Assembly: GCA_002373555.1 (NCBI GenBank)
Contig: DFKM01000119.1
Coordinates: 1-6,236 of the forward strand
Length of the DNA stretch: 6,236 nt
From: Lachnospiraceae bacterium UBA3645
GTDB taxonomy: Bacteria > Bacillota > Clostridia > Lachnospirales > Lachnospiraceae
Reading direction: 5' to 3'
Numbering within the stretch: the first letter of the stretch is position 1; every line of letters starts with the position of its first letter. Under the pieces are notes generated by a model that was not told the DNA's origin, ran no database searches, and saw nothing but the letters and a program-made list of their open reading frames with translations. Positions 1 through 5,551 of this stretch are shown here, piece by piece. Both the position numbers and the translations under genes were made by a program.

Positions 1-833
1 GCGTCATCATCCCGCCCAGCATTCCGTTTGTCATTTACGGCGTTGCGACCGGCACATCCATCACGGATCTGTTCAAAGCCGGCCTTCTGCCCGGCATCGC
101 GATGGGCATTGCACTGATGATCTGCTGTTATATCATCAGTAAGAAAGAGGGATTCAAGGGTGAGACGAAGCAGTTCAGCCTGAAGGCTGTATGGGTCAGT
201 TTCAGGGAAGCTTTCTGGGCGCTGCTTTCCCCGATCATTATTCTCGGCGGCATCTATTCCGGATATTTCACCCCCACGGAAGCTGCCGTAATCAGTGTTG
301 TGTATTCCTATATTGTCGGTACTTTCGTTTATCACGAGCTGGATATGAAGGGCGCGTACAAGGCGCTGAAGAATACCATCGTCGTAAACGGCGCGACAAC
401 TTTCATGGTCGGACTTTCGTCGGCCTTCGCTGCCTACCTCAGCCTGGCGGGCATCCCGAGACAGATCGCGGCCGCGATGCTCGGCATCACAAGCAACCGG
501 ATCCTGCTGCTGGTGATCATCAATGTGTTCCTGCTGGTGGTCGGCTGTCTGGTGGATAATATCCCTGCAACGATCATTCTTGCACCGATCCTGCTGCCGG
601 TCGTGACATCGCTCGGCATGAGTCCGATCACCTTCGGCATCATGCTGACCATGAACCTGGCGATCGGATTCTGCACGCCGCCTTACGGCATCGACCTGTT
701 CGTGGCTTCGGCCATATCCGGCGTGTCGATCGGCAAGATGATGAAATACATGGTCTGGTTCATTGTCGCGCTGCTGATCGTGCTGGCAATGGTCACATAC
801 TGGCCGGCCTTCACAATGTTTGTGATGGGATGA
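1..833 (+). CDS. TRAP transporter large permease (DctM family), 5'-truncated
   Basis: Large membrane subunit of a tripartite ATP-independent periplasmic transporter, a secondary importer using an ion gradient and an extracytoplasmic solute-binding protein, usually for C4-dicarboxylates, sialic acid or other carboxylates. The reading frame is open from base 3 and gives 276 residues to TGA at 831-833; DctM proteins are usually about 425-435 residues, so roughly the first third lies upstream of the window. Seen: the IIPPSIPFVIYG motif right at the edge, FTPTEAAVISVVY in the middle, DNIPATIILAPILLPV, and the end signature GFCTPPYGIDLFVASAISG, all typical of DctM, with many hydrophobic segments. 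The internal ATG at 102 is not the start. The substrate cannot be read from this subunit; the DctP and DctQ partners are presumably upstream. The stop overlaps the next gene's start (ATGA at 830-833), indicating an operon. Confidence 0.95.
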   Translation, partial: VIIPPSIPFVIYGVATGTSITDLFKAGLLPGIAMGIALMICCYIISKKEGFKGETKQFSLKAVWVSFREAFWALLSPIIILGGIYSGYFTPTEAAVISVVYSYIVGTFVYHELDMKGAYKALKNTIVVNGATTFMVGLSSAFAAYLSLAGIPRQIAAAMLGITSNRILLLVIINVFLLVVGCLVDNIPATIILAPILLPVVTSLGMSPITFGIMLTMNLAIGFCTPPYGIDLFVASAISGVSIGKMMKYMVWFIVALLIVLAMVTYWPAFTMFVMG

Positions 834-1357
834 GAACACTGCTGATTCAGGGCATCGGTTTCATCGCGGCCGGACTTCTGATCGGTTCGTTCCAATGTAA
901 GAAGAGCCGGAAGATGTTCACGATGCAGATGTGCTCGAGCCTGACGTATATCATCCATTATGCGCTGCTGGATGCGCTGTCCGGCTGCGGAAATATCACA
1001 GCCAGCATGATCCGCGGATTTGTTTATTCGCAGGGGAAGCACAAATGGGCGCAGTGGAAGGCCTGGCCGTTTCTCCTGACCGGCCTGAATGTGCTTGTGG
1101 CAGTGCTGACATGGCGGAATCTCATGAGCATTTTTCCGTTCCTGGGGACCGTCGGTACAACGATCGCCGGCTGGGGCGGCAACGGGAAGCGGGTGCGGAT
1201 CGCGAACCTGTTTGTGTGCTGTCCGTCGTGGCTGATCTATAATTTCTACTCGCATTCGGTGCCGGGCGTACTGTGTGAGTCATTTACACTTTGCTCGATC
1301 GCAATTTCTGTGATCCGATACGGCTGGAAGGCACTGGATGGAGACGGAGAAAATTGA
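830..1357 (+). CDS. YgjV-family inner membrane protein
   Basis: A 175-residue hydrophobic protein that I recognise as the YgjV type of small membrane proteins (Imp-YgjV family), whose function is not established. Seen: about six to seven predicted membrane segments (roughly residues 3-21, 33-50, 53-67, 78-95, 99-116, 124-140, 146-165), a basic KKSRK stretch after the first segment (24-28), a conserved-looking Arg62 after NITASM, and the terminal pattern WLIYNFYSHSVPGVL followed by IRYGW. The length is normal for the family. The start ATG lies within the ATGA overlap with the TRAP permease stop and has no clear Shine-Dalgarno sequence, so translation is probably coupled to the permease. A hairpin terminator follows 13 nt after the stop. 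Its position as last gene of a TRAP operon suggests a link to transport or carboxylate metabolism, but that is inference only. Confidence 0.85.
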   Translation: MRTLLIQGIGFIAAGLLIGSFQCKKSRKMFTMQMCSSLTYIIHYALLDALSGCGNITASMIRGFVYSQGKHKWAQWKAWPFLLTGLNVLVAVLTWRNLMSIFPFLGTVGTTIAGWGGNGKRVRIANLFVCCPSWLIYNFYSHSVPGVLCESFTLCSIAISVIRYGWKALDGDGEN

Positions 1358-1370
1358 ATCATAAATGCAG

Positions 1371-1416
1371 TACGGACGCAGACTTGATCAAATGAGCCTG
1401 CGTCCGTATTATTTTT
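1371..1416 (+). terminator. Intrinsic terminator of the TRAP/ygjV-like operon
   Basis: A perfect 11-bp stem, TACGGACGCAG (1371-1381) with CTGCGTCCGTA (1398-1408), closes a 16-nt loop and is followed on the + strand by TTATTTTTG. It begins 13 nt after the ygjV-like stop codon. This hairpin is also the first unit of the four-unit inverted-repeat array described separately. Confidence 0.8.
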
Positions 1417-1597
1417 GCCCGGAATGATCTTTGGGGCGGGCTTCAGGCCGGAGATTACGGACGAAGAAGTGAAAACAAGCTTTTGCATACGTAAAGCAGG
1501 CAGGCTCCGCAAGCGTTTCAGACTGAATCTTACGGATGCAAAGGGCAGAAGAGAAAACTGCAGCCGTAAAACATGGGAGACGAAGTCGGAAAAGATG

Positions 1598-1642
1598 AAA
1601 AAAATACGGATGCACAATTCAATGAAGAAAATTGCATCCGTA
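1598..1642 (-). terminator. Intrinsic terminator of the aminotransferase gene
   Basis: Read on the minus strand, a perfect 10-bp stem (TACGGATGCA at 1642-1633 with TGCATCCGTA at 1614-1605) is followed by seven T residues (1604-1598). It lies about 60 nt downstream of the aminotransferase stop codon. It is the fourth unit of the inverted-repeat array. A smaller hairpin, CTGCGC (1656-1661) with GCGCAG (1668-1673), sits between the stop and this terminator but has no T-tract. Confidence 0.8.
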
Positions 1643-1700
1643 ATCTGAAGAAGACCTGCGCAGAAACGCGCAGAGAAGAAACTCGAAAGAATTGCCTGAC

Positions 1701-2987
1701 TTACTTTAATAACAATTCGGTGGCAGCCAGCTTGACCGCGGTCACGAAGACCTCCATGACCAGAGGGATATCCTCCATGTCGGCGAAGGAAGGCGCCAGC
1801 CGGATCGCCGAATCATCCGGATCAGAATCGTGCGGATAGGCTGCGCCGGCAGGCGTCAGCGTCACGCCCATTTCTCTGCACAGCTCCACGATCCGTTTCG
1901 CGCATCCCGGCATCGCGTAATAACAGATGAAATACCCGCCCTTCGGGAACCGGCAATGGCAATAGCCTTCCGGGATCAGCTCTTCGGAGATCACCTTCTC
2001 AATATATTCAAATTTCGGCCGCAGGATCGCTGCGTGCTTTTTCATGTGCTCTGTGACGGCGGCTTTATCCGGCAGGAACCGCACATGGCGCAGCTGGTTG
2101 ATCTTGTCATAGCAGACCAGCTGGTAGGTAAGGATGCGGAACGCTTCCGCAATATTAGCCGGGCTGGCCGCGAATGCCCCGACACCGCCGCCGGCGATCG
2201 TGATCTTGGATGTGGATGTGAACATCAGCACCCGGTCTTCATGACCGCATTTGACACATTCGTCATAAATGTTCAGAAGATGATCCTGCTTCTCCGGTTC
2301 GTTATACAGATGATGGACGCAGTAGGCATTGTCCCAGAACAGCCGGAAATCAGGGGCGGCCGTTTCCATGCCGGCCAGTGCACGGACGACATCGTCGGAA
2401 TACGTGACGCCGGAGGGGTTGCCGTACATCGGGACACAGATCATGCCCTTGACAGCAGGATCCCTGACGGCGGAGAGAACCGCTTCCAGATCCGGACCGT
2501 CATCGAAGGTCTTTACCGGAATCATTTCTACACCGAACTGATCCAGGGTATGGAAATGCCAGTCATAGCCCGGCACCGGGCAGATGAATTTGATCTGATC
2601 AAGCTTCCCCCACGGTGTAAAGCCGGGTAGCGGGCCGAAGATGAAGGCGCGGGAGAGTGCATCGTGGAGCATGGCCAGGCTGGAATTCCCGCCCGGGATC
2701 ACCAGCTCCGGCGCGACGTCGAACAATTCCCCGAACAGCCGGCGGACTTCGATCAGTCCGTGGATATCCGCGTCATAATTGCGGCAGTCGATGCCGTCCT
2801 CGCTGAAATAGTCGCCGGGTTCCGGAAGCGAGAACAGCTTTTCCGATAAATCGAGCTGGGCATGTGAGGGCTTGCCGCGGGAAAGATCCAGGGAAAGATT
2901 CCGGGATTTGAAATCGTTGTAATGCTGCAGCTGTATCTCATGTTCGCGAAGCAGCTCTTCGCGGGTGAAATCAGTAATCTTCTTCAT
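1701..2987 (-). CDS. PLP-dependent aminotransferase, aspartate aminotransferase Ic-type
   Basis: A complete 428-residue fold-type I PLP enzyme. It is assigned to the aminotransferase group now described as subgroup Ic aspartate aminotransferases (the MocR-like aminotransferase Pfam family, without a DNA-binding domain). It would transfer the amino group between aspartate (or another amino acid) and 2-oxoglutarate in the cytoplasm. Seen: SRGKP (36-40) near the N-terminus, the phosphate-loop pattern GGNSS (99-103), VPGYDWH (138-144), NPSG (190-193), DNAY (219-222, the Asp that contacts the PLP ring nitrogen), STSKITIAGGGVG with the expected Schiff-base Lys261, and AIRLAPS with Arg396, the expected substrate-carboxylate Arg. 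Length is normal and no key residue is missing. The start is fixed by AAGGAG (3000-2995) 7 nt upstream. It is transcribed alone, convergent with the ygjV-like gene and divergent from the EF-G-like gene. Substrate specificity beyond the family default is uncertain. Confidence 0.9.
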   Translation of the reverse strand: MKKITDFTREELLREHEIQLQHYNDFKSRNLSLDLSRGKPSHAQLDLSEKLFSLPEPGDYFSEDGIDCRNYDADIHGLIEVRRLFGELFDVAPELVIPGGNSSLAMLHDALSRAFIFGPLPGFTPWGKLDQIKFICPVPGYDWHFHTLDQFGVEMIPVKTFDDGPDLEAVLSAVRDPAVKGMICVPMYGNPSGVTYSDDVVRALAGMETAAPDFRLFWDNAYCVHHLYNEPEKQDHLLNIYDECVKCGHEDRVLMFTSTSKITIAGGGVGAFAASPANIAEAFRILTYQLVCYDKINQLRHVRFLPDKAAVTEHMKKHAAILRPKFEYIEKVISEELIPEGYCHCRFPKGGYFICYYAMPGCAKRIVELCREMGVTLTPAGAAYPHDSDPDDSAIRLAPSFADMEDIPLVMEVFVTAVKLAATELLLK

Positions 2988-3001
2988 TTCGGTTCTCCTT
3001 G

Positions 3002-3027
3002 ATGCAGTGTTCCGTAAACGACTGCAT
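3002..3027. promoter_or_regulatory. Inverted repeat overlapping the aminotransferase promoter (possible operator)
   Basis: ATGCAGT (3002-3008) and ACTGCAT (3021-3027) form perfect 7-bp inverted arms separated by 12 nt. One arm overlaps the -10 hexamer and the other ends next to the ribosome binding site. This placement would suit a repressor operator or a small leader hairpin. The regulator is unknown. Confidence 0.35.
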
Positions 3028-3055
3028 TATATCATAAGCCGGGTATAATTGTACT
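3026..3055 (-). promoter_or_regulatory. Extended -10 promoter of the aminotransferase gene
   Basis: On the minus strand a perfect extended -10, TGATATAAT (3034-3026), sits about 25 nt before the ribosome binding site, giving a predicted start near 3019 and a leader of about 30 nt. No good -35 is present (best is AGTACA with an 18-nt spacer at 3055-3050), which fits an extended -10 promoter. Confidence 0.6.
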
Positions 3056-3154
3056 GCTGTTTTTCGTGAAAAAAGATCTTGTGCATCTGTTTACACCGGA
3101 TCAAAAATATGTTAAAGCAGGGATGGGGTATGTTTCCGGCGGGAGGAAATGATC

Positions 3155-3268
3155 ATGACAACGATATTCGATCTGAAAAGCGAATGCAGCGCCTGCCGCA
3201 GGGTCTGTCCTATGCAGTGTGTTCCGGAAATTCAAAGAGTCCGAAGTTTTTTCTTATTTTCATTATAA
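3155..3268 (+). CDS. Possible small cysteine-rich protein (37 aa)
   Basis: A short ORF of 37 codons with a good Shine-Dalgarno, GGAGG (3142-3146), 8 nt before the ATG; an in-frame ATG at 3149 is too close to it. The product has four cysteines at 11, 14, 18 and 22 (C-x2-C-x3-C-x3-C, with CSAC and VCPMQC), resembling a metal or Fe-S cluster site but not matching the classic ferredoxin spacing. The tail (residues 31-37) is hydrophobic and AT-rich, unlike the rest, and ends at TAA 64 nt before the EF-G-like start. The same bases may include promoter elements. I do not recognise a family. It could be a true small protein, the remnant 5' end of a ferredoxin-like or iron-sulphur protein gene, or chance. 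Confidence 0.3.
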   Translation: MTTIFDLKSECSACRRVCPMQCVPEIQRVRSFFLFSL

Positions 3269-3272
3269 TGTA

Positions 3273-3301
3273 TTGAAAACTTATGTGAATATTGGTAAAA
3301 T
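3273..3301 (+). promoter_or_regulatory. Sigma-A promoter of the EF-G-like gene
   Basis: TTGAAA (3273-3278) and TAAAAT (3296-3301) are separated by 17 nt and lie 31 nt upstream of the start codon, predicting a start near 3308 and a short leader. This promoter lies downstream of an in-frame TTG at 3219, so that TTG is unlikely to be on the main transcript. Confidence 0.65.
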
Positions 3302-3318
3302 ATTGATAACCTGTGCAC

Positions 3319-3325
3319 AAGGAGG
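3319..3325 (+). promoter_or_regulatory. Ribosome binding site that sets the EF-G-like start
   Basis: A full AAGGAGG is placed 7 nt before the ATG at 3333. It decides the start at 3333 (695 residues) over the longer frame open from TTG 3219; the protein beginning here also aligns with the usual N-terminus of the family (MKVYETKDIRNVAVLGHGG). Confidence 0.9.
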
Positions 3326-3332
3326 AACAAAA

Positions 3333-5420
3333 ATGAAAGTTTATGAAACAAAGGACATCAGAAATGTAGCTGTACTCGGCCACGGTGGAAGCGGCAAGAC
3401 GACCATCGTGGAGGCAATGGCAAACATTACCGGTGTTACCAACCGTATGGGTAAGGTCACCGACGGTAATACCATCAGTGATTTCGATAAAGAGGAGATC
3501 AAGCGTCAGTTCTCGATCGGCACCTCTGTCGTTCCGATTGAGCATAATAACGTAAAGATCAACTTCCTGGATACCCCCGGTTACTTTGATTTCGTCGGCG
3601 AAGTCGAAGAGGCCATGAGCGTGGCCGGCGCAGCTGTCATCGTGATCAACGGCAAGGCCGGCGTGCAGGTCGGCACACAGAAAGCATGGGATCTGTGTGA
3701 GAAGAAGCATCTGCCCCGCCTGTTCTTCGTGACCGGCATGGATGATGACAATGCGGATTTCTCTAATGTTGTTGAGCAGCTGAAGGAACTCTACGGCAAC
3801 AAGATCGCTCCGTTCCATCTGCCGATCCGCGAGAACGAGAAGTTCGTCGGATTCGTCAATGTCGTCAAGATGGGCGGAAGAAAATTCACTGAGAAGAGTG
3901 AATATACCACCATCGATATTCCGGCGGATGTCCAGGACGATCTGGAGACTGTCCGCGAAGAGCTCATGGAAGCTGTCGCTGAGACCAGCGAAGAAGCCAT
4001 GGAGAAGTATTTCGGCGGCGAGGAATTCACCTATGATGAGATCGTTGCAGCCTTAAAGGGCAGCGTACGTACCGGCGATGTCGTTCCCGTTCTTCTTGGA
4101 ACCGGAATCAACGGCAACGGTACCAAGATGCTGATGGAAGTCATCGAGCGCTACTTCCCCGGCCCGGATGATCATCAGATCGTCGGCGAGGATCTCAAGA
4201 ACGGCGGCGAGTTCGTCTGCCATTATGAGAATGACAAGCCCGCCTCCCTGCGTGTGTTCAAGACCCTGGTCGATCCTTTCATCGGAAAGTACACGATCTT
4301 CAAGGTCTGCACCGGCACCGTCAAAGGCGATACACCTTTATATAATGTCAACAAGGAAGCCGACGAGAAGCTCGGCAAGGTCTATGTGCTTCGCGGAAAC
4401 AAGGCGATCGAAGTTCCTGCACTGAAAGCCGGCGATATCGGCGCAGCCCAGAAGCTTTCCGTCACCCAGACCGGCGACACGCTCTGCGAGAAGAGCCTGA
4501 TGGTGAAGTATCCGCAGATGGACATTTCCACCCCTTACACCTGCATGGCTTACACCGCTCCCAAGAAGGGCGAGGAAGATAAGATCAACCAGGCGCTTGT
4601 CAGGATCATGGAAGAGGATCCTACCATCAAGATGGTCAATGACAAGGAGAACCGTCAGCTGCTGCTCTACGGTATCGGCGATCAGCATCTGGAGATCGTA
4701 GCCAGCAAGATCCTGTCCCGCTACAAAGCGGAGATCGTCCTTGCAAAGCCGAAGGTCGCCTTCCGTGAGACCATCCGCGGCAAAGTCAAGGTACAGGGCA
4801 AGCACAAAAAGCAGTCCGGCGGACACGGTCAGTACGGCGATGTCGTCATGGAATTCGAGCCCAGCGGCGATCTGGAGACCCCTTATGTCTTCGAAGAGAA
4901 GATCGTCGGCGGTGTTGTTCCGAAGAACTACTTCCCTGCGGTTGAAAAGGGTATCCAGGAAATGGTCACGAAGGGACCGCTTGCCGGTTATCCGATCGTG
5001 GGCCTGAAGGCCTCCCTCGTCTTCGGTTCCTACCATCCGGTAGACTCCTCCGAAATGGCGTTCAAGCTGGCGACCATCCTGGCTGTTAAGAATGCATTCG
5101 CAGATCCGGCCAGCAAGCCCGTGCTTCTGGAGCCGATCTCCAATCTGAAGGTCAGGGTGCCGGATAAGTTCACCGGTGATGTCATGGGCGATCTGAACAA
5201 GAGACGCGGCCGTGTGCTGGGCATGAACCCGGATCACAAGGGCGGCACGATCGTCGAGGCGGAAGTGCCTACAGCTGAGCTGTTCGGATACAATACCGAC
5301 CTTCGCTCCATGACCGGTGGTATCGGAAGCTTCGAATATGAATTTGCGCGTTATGAGCAGGCTCCCGCGGACGTACAGGCCAAGGAGATCGCTGCCAGAG
5401 CGGCGGAGAAGGAAGACTGA
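3333..5420 (+). CDS. fusA2: Elongation factor G-like translational GTPase (EF-G2/FusA2 type)
   Basis: A 695-residue EF-G homologue with all five domains: G domain about 1-290, II about 305-390, III about 400-475, IV about 478-600, V about 601-680. Canonical EF-G translocates tRNA-mRNA on the ribosome; the paralogue group this belongs to has no settled role. It is a paralogue rather than housekeeping EF-G because its P-loop reads GHGGSGKTT (16-24) instead of AHIDAGKTT, the RGITI switch I is RQFSI (58-62), and DTPGH is DTPGY (80-84, Tyr84 at the catalytic His position). The NKxD base-recognition motif is TGMD (134-137), lacking Asn and Lys. The ribosome-facing tip is kept: SGGHGQYGDV (495-504) and GSYHPVDSSE (565-574, with the tip His568). 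Domain V RSMTGGIGSFEYEF (658-671) is typical. It has its own promoter and a strong terminator. The symbol fusA2 denotes the paralogue group; many databases would say simply elongation factor G. Confidence 0.92.
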   Translation: MKVYETKDIRNVAVLGHGGSGKTTIVEAMANITGVTNRMGKVTDGNTISDFDKEEIKRQFSIGTSVVPIEHNNVKINFLDTPGYFDFVGEVEEAMSVAGAAVIVINGKAGVQVGTQKAWDLCEKKHLPRLFFVTGMDDDNADFSNVVEQLKELYGNKIAPFHLPIRENEKFVGFVNVVKMGGRKFTEKSEYTTIDIPADVQDDLETVREELMEAVAETSEEAMEKYFGGEEFTYDEIVAALKGSVRTGDVVPVLLGTGINGNGTKMLMEVIERYFPGPDDHQIVGEDLKNGGEFVCHYENDKPASLRVFKTLVDPFIGKYTIFKVCTGTVKGDTPLYNVNKEADEKLGKVYVLRGNKAIEVPALKAGDIGAAQKLSVTQTGDTLCEKSLMVKYPQMDISTPYTCMAYTAPKKGEEDKINQALVRIMEEDPTIKMVNDKENRQLLLYGIGDQHLEIVASKILSRYKAEIVLAKPKVAFRETIRGKVKVQGKHKKQSGGHGQYGDVVMEFEPSGDLETPYVFEEKIVGGVVPKNYFPAVEKGIQEMVTKGPLAGYPIVGLKASLVFGSYHPVDSSEMAFKLATILAVKNAFADPASKPVLLEPISNLKVRVPDKFTGDVMGDLNKRRGRVLGMNPDHKGGTIVEAEVPTAELFGYNTDLRSMTGGIGSFEYEFARYEQAPADVQAKEIAARAAEKED

Positions 5421-5436
5421 TCATAGAAATCTGCAG

Positions 5437-5464
5437 AGCGGTCCCTTGCGGGGGACCGCTTTTT
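5437..5464 (+). terminator. Intrinsic terminator after the EF-G-like gene
   Basis: A perfect 9-bp GC-rich stem, AGCGGTCCC (5437-5445) with GGGACCGCT (5452-5460), has a 6-nt loop and runs directly into TTTTT (5460-5464). It starts 16 nt after the stop codon and separates this gene from leuS. Confidence 0.9.
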
Positions 5465-5466
5465 AC

Positions 5467-5495
5467 TTGACAAAAACCGCCTGCAAACGTACTAT
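5467..5495 (+). promoter_or_regulatory. Sigma-A promoter of leuS
   Basis: A consensus -35 TTGACA (5467-5472) lies 17 nt before a -10-like TACTAT (5490-5495). The predicted start is near 5502, giving a leader of about 50 nt. The -35 begins two bases after the T-tract of the preceding terminator. Confidence 0.7.
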
Positions 5496-5551
5496 GATAG
5501 GAGCGAAAAAGCAGACTTTACAGATTTAAATAAAGACGAGGAGTACCAGTT

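Larger units (their letters stand above)
1371..1642. repeat. Array of four 38-nt inverted-repeat (hairpin) units
   Basis: Four units of exactly 38 nt lie at 1371-1408, 1456-1493, 1531-1568 and 1605-1642. Each has a 10-nt left arm (TACGGACGCA, TACGGACGAA, TACGGATGCA, TACGGATGCA), an 18-nt loop of different sequence, and a 10-nt right arm (TGCGTCCGTA, TGCATACGTA, TGCAGCCGTA, TGCATCCGTA). Arm pairing is 10/10, 7/10, 9/10 and 10/10. Units 1 and 4 differ by a compensatory C-G to T-A change at arm position 7, which suggests the pairing has been maintained. Gaps between units are 47, 37 and 36 nt. The loops of units 2-4 are purine-rich (GAAG and GAAAA stretches). The array fills the space between convergent genes; its outer units double as their terminators. 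No convincing gene overlaps it. Origin and role are unknown. Confidence 0.75.

Noticed and set aside
683..1255. 190-codon ORF on the - strand
   Set aside because: It is antisense across the TRAP permease and ygjV-like genes, which are both recognisable families.
1371..1642. CRISPR array
   Set aside because: The repeated 10-nt arms alternate in orientation and form hairpins around 18-nt loops; there is no direct repeat of 23 nt or more, no regular 30-40 nt spacer pattern with identical repeats, and no cas gene nearby.
1415..1648. 77-codon + strand ORF from TTG in the intergenic array
   Set aside because: No ribosome binding site, it begins inside the terminator T-tract, and its sequence is just the hairpin units read through; the overlapping frames at 1573-1839 and 1409-1615 fail in the same way.
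1830..2630. 266-codon ORF on the + strand
   Set aside because: It lies wholly antisense to the well-supported aminotransferase, and its translation shows no recognisable domain.
3044..3049. TATAAT on the + strand as a promoter for the small cysteine-rich ORF
   Set aside because: Only a poor -35 (ACTGCA) at 17 nt and no extended -10; not strong enough to list.
3264..3269. TATAAT on the + strand as an alternative EF-G-like -10
   Set aside because: No acceptable -35 lies 16-18 nt upstream; TTGAAA-17-TAAAAT at 3273-3301 is a better promoter. It could still be a minor start.
3079..3276. 65-codon + strand ORF from TTG
   Set aside because: No ribosome binding site and a low-information translation; the overlapping frame from ATG 3155 has a better ribosome binding site and cysteine motif.
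3219..3332. N-terminal extension of the EF-G-like protein from TTG 3219
   Set aside because: The extension has no ribosome binding site, crosses the predicted promoter, and does not resemble the family N-terminus; AAGGAGG before ATG 3333 is decisive.
3210..3818. 202-codon ORF on the - strand over the EF-G-like start
   Set aside because: It overlaps the promoter, ribosome binding site and P-loop coding part of the EF-G-like gene; it is a shadow frame.
4338..5237. 299-codon ORF on the - strand
   Set aside because: It is antisense within the EF-G-like gene and is a by-product of codon bias; no domain or ribosome binding site is seen.
5500..5551. T-box or other riboswitch in the leuS leader
   Set aside because: Only about 50 nt are available between predicted start and ATG, and no stem structure, specifier or antiterminator element is visible.
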